A stretch of 64,000 bases of DNA, from assembly GCF_006716675.1 (NCBI RefSeq), contig NZ_VFPM01000005.1, positions 124,001-188,000 of the forward strand, given 5' to 3'. Numbering within the stretch: position 1 is the first letter of the stretch; each line of letters opens with the position of its first letter. Source of the DNA: Humibacillus xanthopallidus (lineage in GTDB: Bacteria; Actinomycetota; Actinomycetes; Actinomycetales; Dermatophilaceae). The notes beneath the pieces are model-generated. The model searched no databases. It saw only the letters and a list, made by a program, of their open reading frames with translations, and had not been told where the DNA came from. This document shows, piece by piece, positions 42,950 to 52,765 of this stretch. The translations under genes and the position numbers were made by a program.

Positions 42950-43738
42950 TCAGCCGACGACGCGGACGCCCTCGGGCAGCTCGGCGAGGCGCCGGGCCAT
43001 GGCCGGGGGCGGGGGAGCGTCGCTGACGACGCCGGTGATGGCGTCCCACCCGCAGAGCAGCACGGGCGCCGAGGTCGTGAACTTGCTCGCGTCGACGAGC
43101 AGGACGATGCGCTCGGCGATGCCCATGAGGGCGAGCTTCGTCGGGCGCTCGTTGTCGGTCGAGACGTAGATGCCGTGCTTGTCGACGGCCGCGGCGCCGA
43201 GCAGGAGCGTGTCGACGCGCAGGCCGTTCGTGGCCTCGACCGTGCGCGGCCCGACGAAGGCCTGGCTGCTCGGCAGCAGCTCGCCCCCGAGACCGACGAC
43301 GCGCGCGAGGCCTCGCGTCAGGGCCAGCTGCATCACCGGCACGGAGTGGGTGACGACGGTGCCGACGAAGTCCGGGGGAAGCGCCTGCATCGCGGCATAC
43401 GTCGTGGTGCCCGCGTCGATGGCCACCGTGGCCCGGCTGTCGAGGGCTCGGGCCGCGGCCTCGCCGATCGCCTGCTTGCCCTCGGCGTGCTCCTCGGCGC
43501 GCCCGGTGAACTCCGGAGAGTGCAGGGCGGGCCGTAGCGCGCTCACCCCGCCGTGGACGATGCGAACCCGGCCGTCACGGGCGAGCTTGCGCAGGTCGCG
43601 ACGCACGGTCATGTCGGAGACCCCGAGCCGCCGGGTCAGCTCGGTGACCGACACGAAGCCGGCGCCCTCGACCGTGTCGAGGATGCTCTGGCGGCGTTCG
43701 GGAGCGGTGTCGTAGCGCAGCGCAGAGACCTCGCCCAT
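42950..43738 (-). CDS. DeoR family transcriptional repressor
   Basis: A 262-residue regulator. N-terminal DeoR helix-turn-helix (SVTELTRRLGVSDMTVRRDLRKLARDGRVRIVHGG), then an ISOCOT sensor domain with DAGTTTYAAMQAL and the LGGEL motif. DeoR proteins sense phosphorylated sugars. ATG at MGEVSALRYD is preferred; a longer start would overlap the operator. Divergent from the sulfoglycolysis-like operon, so it probably represses that operon in response to a phosphosugar such as sulfofructose-1-phosphate. Confidence 0.9.
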   Translation of the reverse strand: MGEVSALRYDTAPERRQSILDTVEGAGFVSVTELTRRLGVSDMTVRRDLRKLARDGRVRIVHGGVSALRPALHSPEFTGRAEEHAEGKQAIGEAAARALDSRATVAIDAGTTTYAAMQALPPDFVGTVVTHSVPVMQLALTRGLARVVGLGGELLPSSQAFVGPRTVEATNGLRVDTLLLGAAAVDKHGIYVSTDNERPTKLALMGIAERIVLLVDASKFTTSAPVLLCGWDAITGVVSDAPPPPAMARRLAELPEGVRVVG

Positions 43739-43803
43739 GGCGTCCCCGACCGGCTGCTTCACGGAACCAGCATACGGGGGGCGCGAAGTTCTCATCACGA
43801 GAG

Positions 43804-43840
43804 TGTTGACTTTCCAACATTCACTGTTAGCGTATCAACA
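43804..43840 (+). promoter_or_regulatory. Two DeoR operators overlapping the promoter of the sulfosugar operon
   Basis: TGTTGACTTTCCAACA (43804-43819) and TGTTAGCGTATCAACA (43825-43840) have the arms TGTTG/TGTTA and CAACA with six bases between. Centres are 21 bp apart, so both lie on one DNA face. TTGACT (43806-43811) and TAGCGT (43828-43833), 16 bp apart, fit a promoter firing toward the kinase gene. This is one of the most AT-rich spots in the region. Confidence 0.65.
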
Positions 43841-43875
43841 TACCCATCACGCAGCCCGAAGGAGTGCTGGAGCGC

Positions 43876-44865
<990 letters not shown>

Positions 44866-44918
44866 CCCTCCGATCACCCTCGACCTCGCGAGGTCGACCA
44901 CCCACCCAGGGAGCAGGC

Positions 44919-45818
44919 ATGACCGACATCACCGATGAGACCCCGACGAGCAGGCGCTACGGCCTGGCGGACGTGGCGCGACCGAGTGGCGGGTTCGCCA
45001 TGCTCGCCGTCGACCAGCGCGAGGCGATGCGCGCGATGTTCGCCGAGCACCAGAGCGAGCCCGTCACCGACGCCCAGCTCCGAGACTTCAAGGTCGCGGC
45101 CACACGGGTGCTCACGCCGTATGCGTCGGCGGTGCTCGTCGACAAGCAGTTCGCCTTCGACGCCGTCGTCGACGCGGGAGCCGTGGCATCGACCTGCGGC
45201 CTCATCGCCGCGGCCGACCACTTCATCGCCGGCAACGGCGAGTTCGTGACCGCTGTCGAGATCGACCACGACGTCGACCCGGCTGCGGTGCGCGAGCAGG
45301 GTGCCGTCGCCATGAAGCTGCTCGTCATCCACCGCCCCGACGAGGCGGCCTCCGGGCGCATCGAGATGGTCGAGGAGTTCGTCGACCGCTGTCGGGCCGC
45401 TGGGCTCGTCAGCATCATCGAGCCGGTCGCCAAGGCGCCCCGCGCCGGTGGGGACTGGGACTCGGAGGCCTGCATCATCGAGGCGGCCCGTGAGCTCGGC
45501 TCCCTCGGCGCCGACCTCTACAAGGCCGAGGTGCCGTTCAAGGGGCAGGGCAGCGAGGACGAGATCCGCCGGGCCTGTGCCGAGATCACGGCCGCGGTCT
45601 CGTCGCCGTGGGTCGTCCTGTCCTCCGGCGTGCCGGCCGACCTCTTCCCGCGGTCCGTCGAGCTCGCCTGTCGTGAGGGCGCCTCCGGCTTCCTCGCCGG
45701 ACGAGCCGTGTGGGCCTCGGTCATCGGCAGCGATGACGTCGTGCGCGACCTCCACGAGGTCTCGATCCCCCGCCTCCAGCGGCTGGGGCAGATCGTCGAC
45801 GAGGTCGTGCAGTCATGA
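44919..45818 (+). CDS. yihT: Class I aldolase, probable sulfofructose-1-phosphate aldolase (YihT-like)
   Basis: A 299-residue Schiff-base aldolase. Motifs follow E. coli YihT closely: GGFAMLAVDQREAMR, YASAVLVDKQF, GLVSIIEPV, GADLYKAEVPF (Schiff-base Lys202) and GASGFLAGRAVWASV. YihT splits 6-deoxy-6-sulfofructose-1-phosphate into DHAP and sulfolactaldehyde. The tagatose-1,6-bisphosphate aldolase LacD is a homologue but matches much less well. AGGGAG precedes the ATG. Overlaps the isomerase start (ATGA). This gene is the strongest single indicator that the operon handles a sulfosugar. Confidence 0.85.
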   Translation: MTDITDETPTSRRYGLADVARPSGGFAMLAVDQREAMRAMFAEHQSEPVTDAQLRDFKVAATRVLTPYASAVLVDKQFAFDAVVDAGAVASTCGLIAAADHFIAGNGEFVTAVEIDHDVDPAAVREQGAVAMKLLVIHRPDEAASGRIEMVEEFVDRCRAAGLVSIIEPVAKAPRAGGDWDSEACIIEAARELGSLGADLYKAEVPFKGQGSEDEIRRACAEITAAVSSPWVVLSSGVPADLFPRSVELACREGASGFLAGRAVWASVIGSDDVVRDLHEVSIPRLQRLGQIVDEVVQS

Positions 45819-47299
45819 GCGCCACCACCGACGCGACCGACGCGGCCGCGACGACCGCCCCGACGGCCCGGACCGCCGCGGTCGACGGCACCGCCCCCCG
45901 GGTCGTCCTCGTTCCCACCGCGCGGCCCACCTTCGCCGTCGACGTGGCTCGCCGCCTCGCCGACGAGGCCCGCGCCCTGCTCGTGGAGCTCGGCGCCGAG
46001 GTCACGGGGCCGACCGACCTCGTCATGACGCCCGACGACGTCGAGGCCGCCAAGACCTTCCTCACCGGCGAGGCCGACCTCGTCGTCAACGTCTGCGCGT
46101 CCTTCTCCGACGCGACTCCCGCCCTCGAGCTCTACGGCGAGCTCGACCAGCCGGTCCTGCTCTGGTCGTTCCGTGAGCCCGGCCCGGTCGGCGACCGGCT
46201 CTGGCTGAACTCGATGTGCGGTGCCAACCTCTTCGGCCACGCCCTCGTCGTCCACGCCCAGCGCACCCCGCGCCTGCTCTACGGCAACCCCGACGAGGCG
46301 GCCACGCGGCATACCCTCGAGGCGGCGCTCGCCGGGCAGCTGCCCGCCGTCGTGCCGGCACCGACGGCGCAGGGGCCCCGCGCCGATGCCGCCGGGGTGC
46401 AGGCCGCCCTCGGCTCGCTGCGCGGGCGGCGCCTGGGTCTCGTCGGCGACGCGCCCCCCGGCTTCACCCCCAGCCAGTACGACGGCGAGCTCCTCGAGCG
46501 TCTCTTCGGCATCGAGATCGACGAGATCCCCGTCGAGTCGATGTTTGCCTGCGTCGACGAGGTGACCGACGACGAGGCGGAGGCGGAGCACGCCGCAGCG
46601 CTCGACGCGCAGCCGTCGCTGGCCGCCGTAGACGGCGGCCAGGCGCTGACATCGGCTCGCATCACGACCGCGATGCGCGGCTGGCGCGACCGGGAGTCCT
46701 TGTCGGGCATGGCGATCCGCTGCTGGCCGGAGTTCCCGACCCAGCTCGGCGCCTGCCCGTGCTCCTCGCTCTCGCGGGTCGCCGACGAGGGCACACCCAC
46801 CGCCTGCGAGCGCGATGTCTACGGCGCCGTCACGATGCTCCTGATGGAGGCGCTCGGCTCCGGCACGACGTATCTCGTCGACACCGTCGACCTCGACGGC
46901 GACCGCAACGTCGTGCGCCTCTGGCACTGCGGCGCCGCCGCCACGTCCCTCGCCGAGAACCCCTCGGACGCAACGCAGTTCACCCACTGCAACCGCAAGC
47001 TGGGCGTGGCGGGCAACTTCCCGCTGCGCACGGGACCGGTGGTCATGGCCCGCCTCACGGAGGACCCCGCCCGACCGGGAAACCTCCGCCTGCTGCTCGC
47101 CTCCGGCGAGTCCGTGCCCGAGCCGAATCGCTTCCAGGGCAACACCGCCGCCGTCCGGCTCGACGGCGATGCAACGCAGTTCGTCACCGGTCTCGTGACC
47201 GGCGGCTTCCCCCACCACACCGTCCTCGCGTGGTCCGACGTGCGTCCGCAGCTGCGTGCCGCCGCCGACCTCCTGGGGATCACGGTCGTCGACTGGTAG
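45815..47299 (+). CDS. Fucose/arabinose isomerase-type sugar isomerase, probable sulfoquinovose isomerase
   Basis: A 494-residue protein of the FucI/AraA fold. An unstructured Ala/Thr-rich N-terminus of about 28 residues is followed by VVLVPTARPTFAVDVARRL and a core with IRCWPEFPTQLGACPCSSLSRVADEGTPTACERDV, where FucI-type enzymes keep metal-binding residues. It probably interconverts the aldose sulfoquinovose and the ketose sulfofructose; it would take the place of the unrelated YihS isomerase of E. coli, as in reported variant sulfo-EMP pathways. Assigned from context, since sequence alone fits any aldose-ketose isomerase of this fold. Confidence 0.7.
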   Translation: MSATTDATDAAATTAPTARTAAVDGTAPRVVLVPTARPTFAVDVARRLADEARALLVELGAEVTGPTDLVMTPDDVEAAKTFLTGEADLVVNVCASFSDATPALELYGELDQPVLLWSFREPGPVGDRLWLNSMCGANLFGHALVVHAQRTPRLLYGNPDEAATRHTLEAALAGQLPAVVPAPTAQGPRADAAGVQAALGSLRGRRLGLVGDAPPGFTPSQYDGELLERLFGIEIDEIPVESMFACVDEVTDDEAEAEHAAALDAQPSLAAVDGGQALTSARITTAMRGWRDRESLSGMAIRCWPEFPTQLGACPCSSLSRVADEGTPTACERDVYGAVTMLLMEALGSGTTYLVDTVDLDGDRNVVRLWHCGAAATSLAENPSDATQFTHCNRKLGVAGNFPLRTGPVVMARLTEDPARPGNLRLLLASGESVPEPNRFQGNTAAVRLDGDATQFVTGLVTGGFPHHTVLAWSDVRPQLRAAADLLGITVVDW

Positions 47300-47328
47300 T
47301 TCCAGCAGGATCTGAAGGAGAGACAACG

Positions 47329-48657
47329 ATGTCCGACCAGAACAGCACCCTCAGCCGACGCCGACTCCTGCACGGACTCGGTGCCGTGGGCCTCGGAGGC
47401 GCCCTCAGCGCCTGCGTCGGCCCGACGATCACCTCGCGCGGCAGCGGCTCCGCCACGGGCGGCGCTGCAGCGCAGGTGCTCCCGCCGGTCAGCGACACAC
47501 CCGCGACCGGCAGCGTGTCCTTCGCCCACTGGCGCGCCGAGGACAAGGCCGTCTTCGACACGCTCATCGCCTCGTTCGTCAAGGCCAACCCCAAGGCCAC
47601 TGTCACGCAGGACATCTCGCCGTCCAACGACTACCAGAGCACGGCCCTGCAGAAGATTAAGGGCGGCACCATCGGCACCGCCTTCGTCGCCTTCCGCGGC
47701 GCGCAGTTCGTCAACATGAACAAGGCCGGGCTGTATGCCGGTCTGGGGGCGCAGCCCTTCGTCGACGGGTACTTCGCCGAGCTCATCAAGGCGGGTCAGG
47801 CGACGAGCCGGGCGCAGATGGGCCTGCCGTACCAGCTCGTCTTCAACATGCCGATCTTCAACGAGGACGCCTTCGAGGCCGCTGGAGTGGGCTCGGTCCC
47901 CACCGACTGGGACGGGTTCCTCGCGCTCTGCGAGACGCTCAAGTCCAAGGGGCTCACGCCGATCGCCTGGCCCGGCGGCGAGCCCGCCAACTCCGGCCAG
48001 CTCATCAACTCGATGGCCATGAACAACATGCCGACCGACACGGCCTTCGCCGACATCGAGGCCGGCACGCGCAAGGTCACCGACGACTGGTTCCTCGCGA
48101 TGCTGAAGCAGTACCAGCAGCTCACCCCCTACTTCGAGGCCAACTCGACTGGCACGAGCTCGGAGCCGCTCCAGCAGCTCTTCGCCAGCGGCAAGGCCGG
48201 CATGCTCGCCACCGGCTCCTTCCACATCGGGGCGGTGCGCAAGCTCGGCGCGAAGTTCCCCATCGGGCTCATCGCCCCGATCACCGTCGCCGCCGACAAG
48301 GCCAAGTACGAAGGCATCTACAACGCGACGTTCATCCTCGGCGTCAACGCCGCGGGCACCGGCCAGGATGCAGCCCTCAAGTGGGTGGAGTTCCTCTCCG
48401 ACCCCGTCAACGCAGCGGTCTACGCCAACGGCACGTCGCAGCACGTGACCGTCAAGAACGTCGACTACACGAACCCCGACCTCAAGCACAACGCGTCGTG
48501 GCTCGCGAAGAAGACACTGCTCGCACCCCGCTTCCAGTTCACCAACCTCGACATCCGCGCCGCCGTGGAGGCGGCCTGCGTCGCGGTCGTGGGCGGCACC
48601 TCGCCGGACCAGGCGGCCGAGAAGGCACAGGCCGTCATCGACCAGAAGCGGAAGTGA
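47329..48657 (+). CDS. Sugar ABC transporter substrate-binding protein, Tat-exported lipoprotein
   Basis: A 442-residue protein with a twin-arginine signal (SRRRLLHGLGAVGLGGAL) ending in the lipobox LSAC, so it is exported folded and lipid-anchored. The mature domain is a carbohydrate-binding type-1 protein (VSFAHWRAEDKAVFDTLI). AAGGAG precedes the ATG. Placed between the isomerase and two permeases. Expected ligand: the sulfoglycoside fed to the GH31 enzyme. Confidence 0.88.
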   Translation: MSDQNSTLSRRRLLHGLGAVGLGGALSACVGPTITSRGSGSATGGAAAQVLPPVSDTPATGSVSFAHWRAEDKAVFDTLIASFVKANPKATVTQDISPSNDYQSTALQKIKGGTIGTAFVAFRGAQFVNMNKAGLYAGLGAQPFVDGYFAELIKAGQATSRAQMGLPYQLVFNMPIFNEDAFEAAGVGSVPTDWDGFLALCETLKSKGLTPIAWPGGEPANSGQLINSMAMNNMPTDTAFADIEAGTRKVTDDWFLAMLKQYQQLTPYFEANSTGTSSEPLQQLFASGKAGMLATGSFHIGAVRKLGAKFPIGLIAPITVAADKAKYEGIYNATFILGVNAAGTGQDAALKWVEFLSDPVNAAVYANGTSQHVTVKNVDYTNPDLKHNASWLAKKTLLAPRFQFTNLDIRAAVEAACVAVVGGTSPDQAAEKAQAVIDQKRK

Positions 48658-48661
48658 CGCC

Positions 48662-49615
48662 ATGTCGACGACCCTGACCCCGGCGAGCCCACCCGAGACC
48701 CCGACCCTCCCGACGTCGGAGAAGCCATCCGGTCGCAGCCCCATGGCGGCGCACCCCGCGCTCTGGCTCTTCCCGGTGCCGGCGCTCGTGCTCTACGTGA
48801 CCTTCTTCGTCATCCCGACGATCCAGGGCGTGGTCTACTCCGTCACCGACTGGGACGGCTTCAGCCCGACCGCACAGTTCGTCGGTCTCGACAACTTCAT
48901 CACGATCTTCACCAACGACGACCTCTTCCGGAACGCCTTCAGCAACAACATCAAGTTCATGCTCGTCGTCGTCGTGTTCCAGACGATCTTCTCGCTCGTC
49001 CTCGCCGTCTTCCTCACGAGGAACTCGAAGTCGTCGGTCGCCCTGCGCTCGATCTTCTTCTTCCCGACGATCCTCTCGAGCGTCTCGGTCGCCTTCATCT
49101 GGAAGTTCATCTACGACCCGAACTTCGGGCTCATCAACACGGTGCTCGACGCCGTCGGCCTCGACCAGTTCCAGAGCGCCTTCCTCGGCAACGACGCGCA
49201 GGCGATCTACTGGGTCGCGATCACCCAGGTGTGGTTCCACGTCGGCCAGATGATGATCATCTACATCGCCGGCCTGCAGCAGATCCCGCAGGAGCTCTAC
49301 GAGTCGGCACAGACAGACGGGGCGAGCCGGTGGCAGCAGTTCCGCCACATCACCCTGCCGATGGTGGCGCCCGCCACGGCCATCGTCATGGCCTACACGA
49401 CGGTGCAGTCGTTCAAGGCCTTCGACCTCATCCTCGGCCTCGGCGGCAACCCGCCCAAGAGCTCCCTCGACATCCTGTCGACACGCATCTACTCGGGCTT
49501 CGCCAACTCCCAATTCGGTTATGCCGCAGCGGAGTCGCTCGTCTTCATGGCCTTGATCGCCAGCATCACCTGGATCCAGCGTCGGGCCGTCAAGGCCACC
49601 AACCCGGACGTGTGA
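48662..49615 (+). CDS. Carbohydrate ABC transporter permease (MalF type)
   Basis: A 317-residue permease. A 30-residue Pro/Thr-rich cytoplasmic tail precedes six membrane helices beginning LWLFPVPALVLYVTFFVIP. EAA loop: ELYESAQTDGASRWQQFRHI. Four bp after the binding-protein stop, without the hairpin found in the other two importer operons of this window. Confidence 0.93.
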   Translation: MSTTLTPASPPETPTLPTSEKPSGRSPMAAHPALWLFPVPALVLYVTFFVIPTIQGVVYSVTDWDGFSPTAQFVGLDNFITIFTNDDLFRNAFSNNIKFMLVVVVFQTIFSLVLAVFLTRNSKSSVALRSIFFFPTILSSVSVAFIWKFIYDPNFGLINTVLDAVGLDQFQSAFLGNDAQAIYWVAITQVWFHVGQMMIIYIAGLQQIPQELYESAQTDGASRWQQFRHITLPMVAPATAIVMAYTTVQSFKAFDLILGLGGNPPKSSLDILSTRIYSGFANSQFGYAAAESLVFMALIASITWIQRRAVKATNPDV

Positions 49616-49625
49616 GGAGAGCACC

Positions 49626-50441
49626 ATGCGATACCAACTGACCCGCCGCGCCGTCCTCGCGGTGTATGCCGTGCTCGTGATCGTGCCGCTCGTCGTCGTG
49701 ATCTTCGGCAGCTTCAAGACGAGCCAGGAGCTCTTCGCCTCGCCCTTCGCGCCGCCCACCGACTGGCAGAGCGGCAACTACCAGAAGGTCATCGGGGAGT
49801 CCGGCCTCGGCATCGCCTTCCGCAACAGCGTCATCGTCACCGGCCTCTCGGTGCCGCTGACCCTCTTCATCGCGAGCCTTGCGTCCTATGGCATCGCCCG
49901 CACGACGGGCTGGAAGAGCGCCCTGCTCTTCGGCTTCATCGTCCTCGGCATGGCCGTACCGGCGCAGGCCAACATGATCCCGCAGTACGTCCAGTTCGAG
50001 ACGTTCGGCCTGACGAACTCGCTCTTCGGCCTCGTGCTCATCAACATCGTCACGACGCTGCCGATCGCCGTCTTCATCATGACGGGCTTCCTCAAGACGC
50101 TGCCCAAGGAGCTCTTCGAGGCGGCGGCGGTCGACGGGTCCGGGCCGTGGCGCACCTACCACTCGGTCGTCCTCCCGGTGTCGGTGCCATCGCTGTCGGC
50201 CACCGCGATCTTCCTCTTCGTCATCCACTGGAACGACCTGCTCTACCCGCTGCTCTTCATCAACGAAGCGGAGAAGCGGACCATCCCCGTTGCGCTCCTG
50301 TCCTTCCAGGGCGAGTTCCTCACCGACTACCCGCTGCTGTTCACCGGCGTCGTCGTGGCCTCCGCGCCCATCGTCATCGCCTACGTCTTCCTCCAGCGCT
50401 ACTTCGTCGCCGGCATCACCGCCGGCGCCGTGAAGGGATGA
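49626..50441 (+). CDS. Carbohydrate ABC transporter permease (MalG type)
   Basis: A 271-residue permease with six helices and EAA loop ELFEAAAVDGSGPWRTYHSV, ending AGAVKG. Its stop overlaps the GH31 start codon (ATGA). No ATPase gene accompanies it. Confidence 0.93.
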   Translation: MRYQLTRRAVLAVYAVLVIVPLVVVIFGSFKTSQELFASPFAPPTDWQSGNYQKVIGESGLGIAFRNSVIVTGLSVPLTLFIASLASYGIARTTGWKSALLFGFIVLGMAVPAQANMIPQYVQFETFGLTNSLFGLVLINIVTTLPIAVFIMTGFLKTLPKELFEAAAVDGSGPWRTYHSVVLPVSVPSLSATAIFLFVIHWNDLLYPLLFINEAEKRTIPVALLSFQGEFLTDYPLLFTGVVVASAPIVIAYVFLQRYFVAGITAGAVKG

Positions 50442-52765
50442 CCGTGCACCCGTCACCGTCCACGACGTCCACGCCGGCCGCGTCCGGCCCCGCCGAAACG
50501 CTCCTGCTCCGTCGCGTGCGCGCAGCCCACGCTGGTGCAGACGGCAGAGCCGTGACGCTCTCGGTCGATGCCCTGCCCGGGGTCCAGCTCGGTGTCATGC
50601 CGGGCTGGCTCACGGGGGAGCCGCTCGAGGCGCAGGGCGTCGAGACGCAGATGCCCAACCTGCCCGACATCGACCTCCCCCCGACCGATGTCACGCCCTT
50701 CGAGCTGCGGGTCAGCGCGCCGCAGCCCTCGTGCCTGCGACTGACCCTCGCACCGGCGGGTGCCGCCGTGCTCGGCGACGACGGGACCGGTCTCGGCATC
50801 GTCGTCGAGCCGACGCCGGCTCCCGAGACGGTCGAGGTGGAGGAGACCGTCACCCACGTCGTCCTCACGACGGGGACTCTGCGCCTCGAGGTGGGCCGGG
50901 CCCCGTTCACGCTCCGTCTCGTCGACCGCGCCACCGGCGCGACGCTCCTGCGGACCGCCGACCGTCTCCGTCAGGTGGCCGGTCTGCTGACCGCCCCCTC
51001 CGTCGTCGTCGACGGCGAGGCGACGACGCTCAACCTCGAGCTCGGGCCGGACGAGGACGTGCTCGGCTTCGGCGAGCAGTTCGGTCGGCTCGTCAAGAAC
51101 GGTCAGCGACTGCGCCTGCGCAGCGAGGACGCCTGTGGCACCGGGACGGGCCTGGCCTACAAGCCGGTCCCCGTGTGGCACTCGTCGCAGGGCTACACCG
51201 GCTTCGTCAACACCGGCGCGGTGCTGACGGCCGACGTCGGTCACTCGATGCCGTCCGTGCTGTCGCTCGGTCTCGACGACTCGGCGATCGACCTCTACGT
51301 CTTCGCCGGCGCGGACCCGAGAGCCCGCCTCACGGCATACACCGCCCTGACGGGGCGTGCCACGGCGCCCCAGCCATGGGCGTTCGGCTACTGGATGGGG
51401 CGCTGCCGCTACCACTCGAGTGAGGAGATGCTCGAGGTCGGGCGCTCGGCCCGCGAGCACGGCGTGCCGATGGACGTGCTCCACCTCGACCCCGACTGGC
51501 TCGTCGTCGACCGGCTCAATACCGACTTCATCTGGAACACCAGCAGATTCGGGCAGCGCAAGCAGTTCGTCGAGGACCTTGCCGAGCTGGGGCTGCGCCT
51601 GTCGGTGTGGGAGCTGCCCTACCTCGACCCGGCCTCGCCGATCTTCGAGGAGGCCGAGCGTCAGGGCTACCTCGTGCGCCGCACGGACGGCAGCCTGGCA
51701 AGCATCCAGAAGACGCCGACGCCCGACGGCCGGATGCGGGCCCTCATCGACTTCACCAACCCCGCGGCCAAGCGCTGGTGGCAGGAGATGCACCGAGACT
51801 TCCTCGACGACGGCGTCGCCGTCTTCAAGACCGACTTCGGCGAGGCGCTGCCCGACGACGTGGCCCTCTTCGACGGCACCCCGGCCAACCAGGCCCACAA
51901 CCTCTACCCGCTGCGCTACAACGGGGCGGTCTCCGAGGCCATCCGGGAGTTCACCGACCGGCCCCCGCTCGTGTGGGGCCGCAGCGGCTGGGCCGGGTCG
52001 CACCGCTACCCCGGCCAGTGGGGTGGTGACGCGGAGTCGACGGTCGCCGGCATGCAGGCCACGGTGCGCGGCGGCCTCTCCTACGCGATGAGCGCCCCCG
52101 GCTTCTGGAGCCACGACATCGGCGGCTTCTTCGGCCCGGAGCTCACCCCCGCTCTCTACGTGCGCTGGACCCAGCTCGGTGCGCTGTCGCCCCTCATGCG
52201 GGCGCACGGCCTGCGCCCTCGTGAGCCGTGGGCCTTCGGCGACGACGCACTCGACATCTGTCGCGAGTGGGTGCGCCTGCGCTACTCGCTGCTGCCCTAC
52301 CTCTGGCAAGTGGCGCTCGAGTCGGCCGCGAACGGTTGGCCGGTGCTGCGACCGCTCGGGCTGCACCACCCCGACGACCGGGTGGCCCGCAGCGTCGACG
52401 ACAGCTTCCTGCTCGGCAGCGACCTGCTCGTCGTGCCGGTCTTCGACGACGGCGCCGCGCCCGTGCGGCGCACCTTCTACGTGCCCGAGGGCGAGTGGTT
52501 CGACCTGCACGACGACACCCGGTATGCCGGCCCCGGCTTCCACACCGTCGACGTGCCGCTCGATCGCATGCCGGTCCTCGTGCGGGGCGGCGCCGTCATC
52601 CCCCGCGTCGCGGTCGACGAGACGGTCCGTTCCGTCGAGGACCTGCTCGGGCGACCGTGGACGCTCCACGCCTACGGAGCCACCGACGGGGCGCAGCCGA
52701 CCCTCGTCGGCTTCGACTCCCAGCCGGCGGTCGTCGAAGGCGAGGTCGTGCGCCATGGCGCCTGA
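50438..52765 (+). CDS. GH31 family alpha-glycosidase (YicI-like by motif)
   Basis: A 775-residue cytoplasmic retaining alpha-glycosidase without signal peptide. Nucleophile Asp465 in KTDFGE; acid/base Asp531 in WGGD; FWSHDIGGF is a family signature. The sulfoquinovosidase YihQ binds sulfonate through R301 and W304 (RxxW); here the same segment reads TDFIWNT, like E. coli alpha-xylosidase YicI. The operon nevertheless points to hydrolysis of an alpha-sulfoglycoside, releasing glycerol. Either sulfonate is bound by other residues or the enzyme has another substrate. Overlaps the next gene by 11 bp. Confidence 0.85.
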   Translation: MTVHPSPSTTSTPAASGPAETLLLRRVRAAHAGADGRAVTLSVDALPGVQLGVMPGWLTGEPLEAQGVETQMPNLPDIDLPPTDVTPFELRVSAPQPSCLRLTLAPAGAAVLGDDGTGLGIVVEPTPAPETVEVEETVTHVVLTTGTLRLEVGRAPFTLRLVDRATGATLLRTADRLRQVAGLLTAPSVVVDGEATTLNLELGPDEDVLGFGEQFGRLVKNGQRLRLRSEDACGTGTGLAYKPVPVWHSSQGYTGFVNTGAVLTADVGHSMPSVLSLGLDDSAIDLYVFAGADPRARLTAYTALTGRATAPQPWAFGYWMGRCRYHSSEEMLEVGRSAREHGVPMDVLHLDPDWLVVDRLNTDFIWNTSRFGQRKQFVEDLAELGLRLSVWELPYLDPASPIFEEAERQGYLVRRTDGSLASIQKTPTPDGRMRALIDFTNPAAKRWWQEMHRDFLDDGVAVFKTDFGEALPDDVALFDGTPANQAHNLYPLRYNGAVSEAIREFTDRPPLVWGRSGWAGSHRYPGQWGGDAESTVAGMQATVRGGLSYAMSAPGFWSHDIGGFFGPELTPALYVRWTQLGALSPLMRAHGLRPREPWAFGDDALDICREWVRLRYSLLPYLWQVALESAANGWPVLRPLGLHHPDDRVARSVDDSFLLGSDLLVVPVFDDGAAPVRRTFYVPEGEWFDLHDDTRYAGPGFHTVDVPLDRMPVLVRGGAVIPRVAVDETVRSVEDLLGRPWTLHAYGATDGAQPTLVGFDSQPAVVEGEVVRHGA

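Noticed and set aside
44919..45818. Tagatose-1,6-bisphosphate aldolase (LacD)
   Set aside because: Motifs GGFAMLAVDQREAMR and GASGFLAGRAVWASV fit YihT much better.
50438..52765. Straight annotation as YihQ sulfoquinovosidase
   Set aside because: The R-x-x-W sulfonate motif is not seen, so only GH31 is supported.
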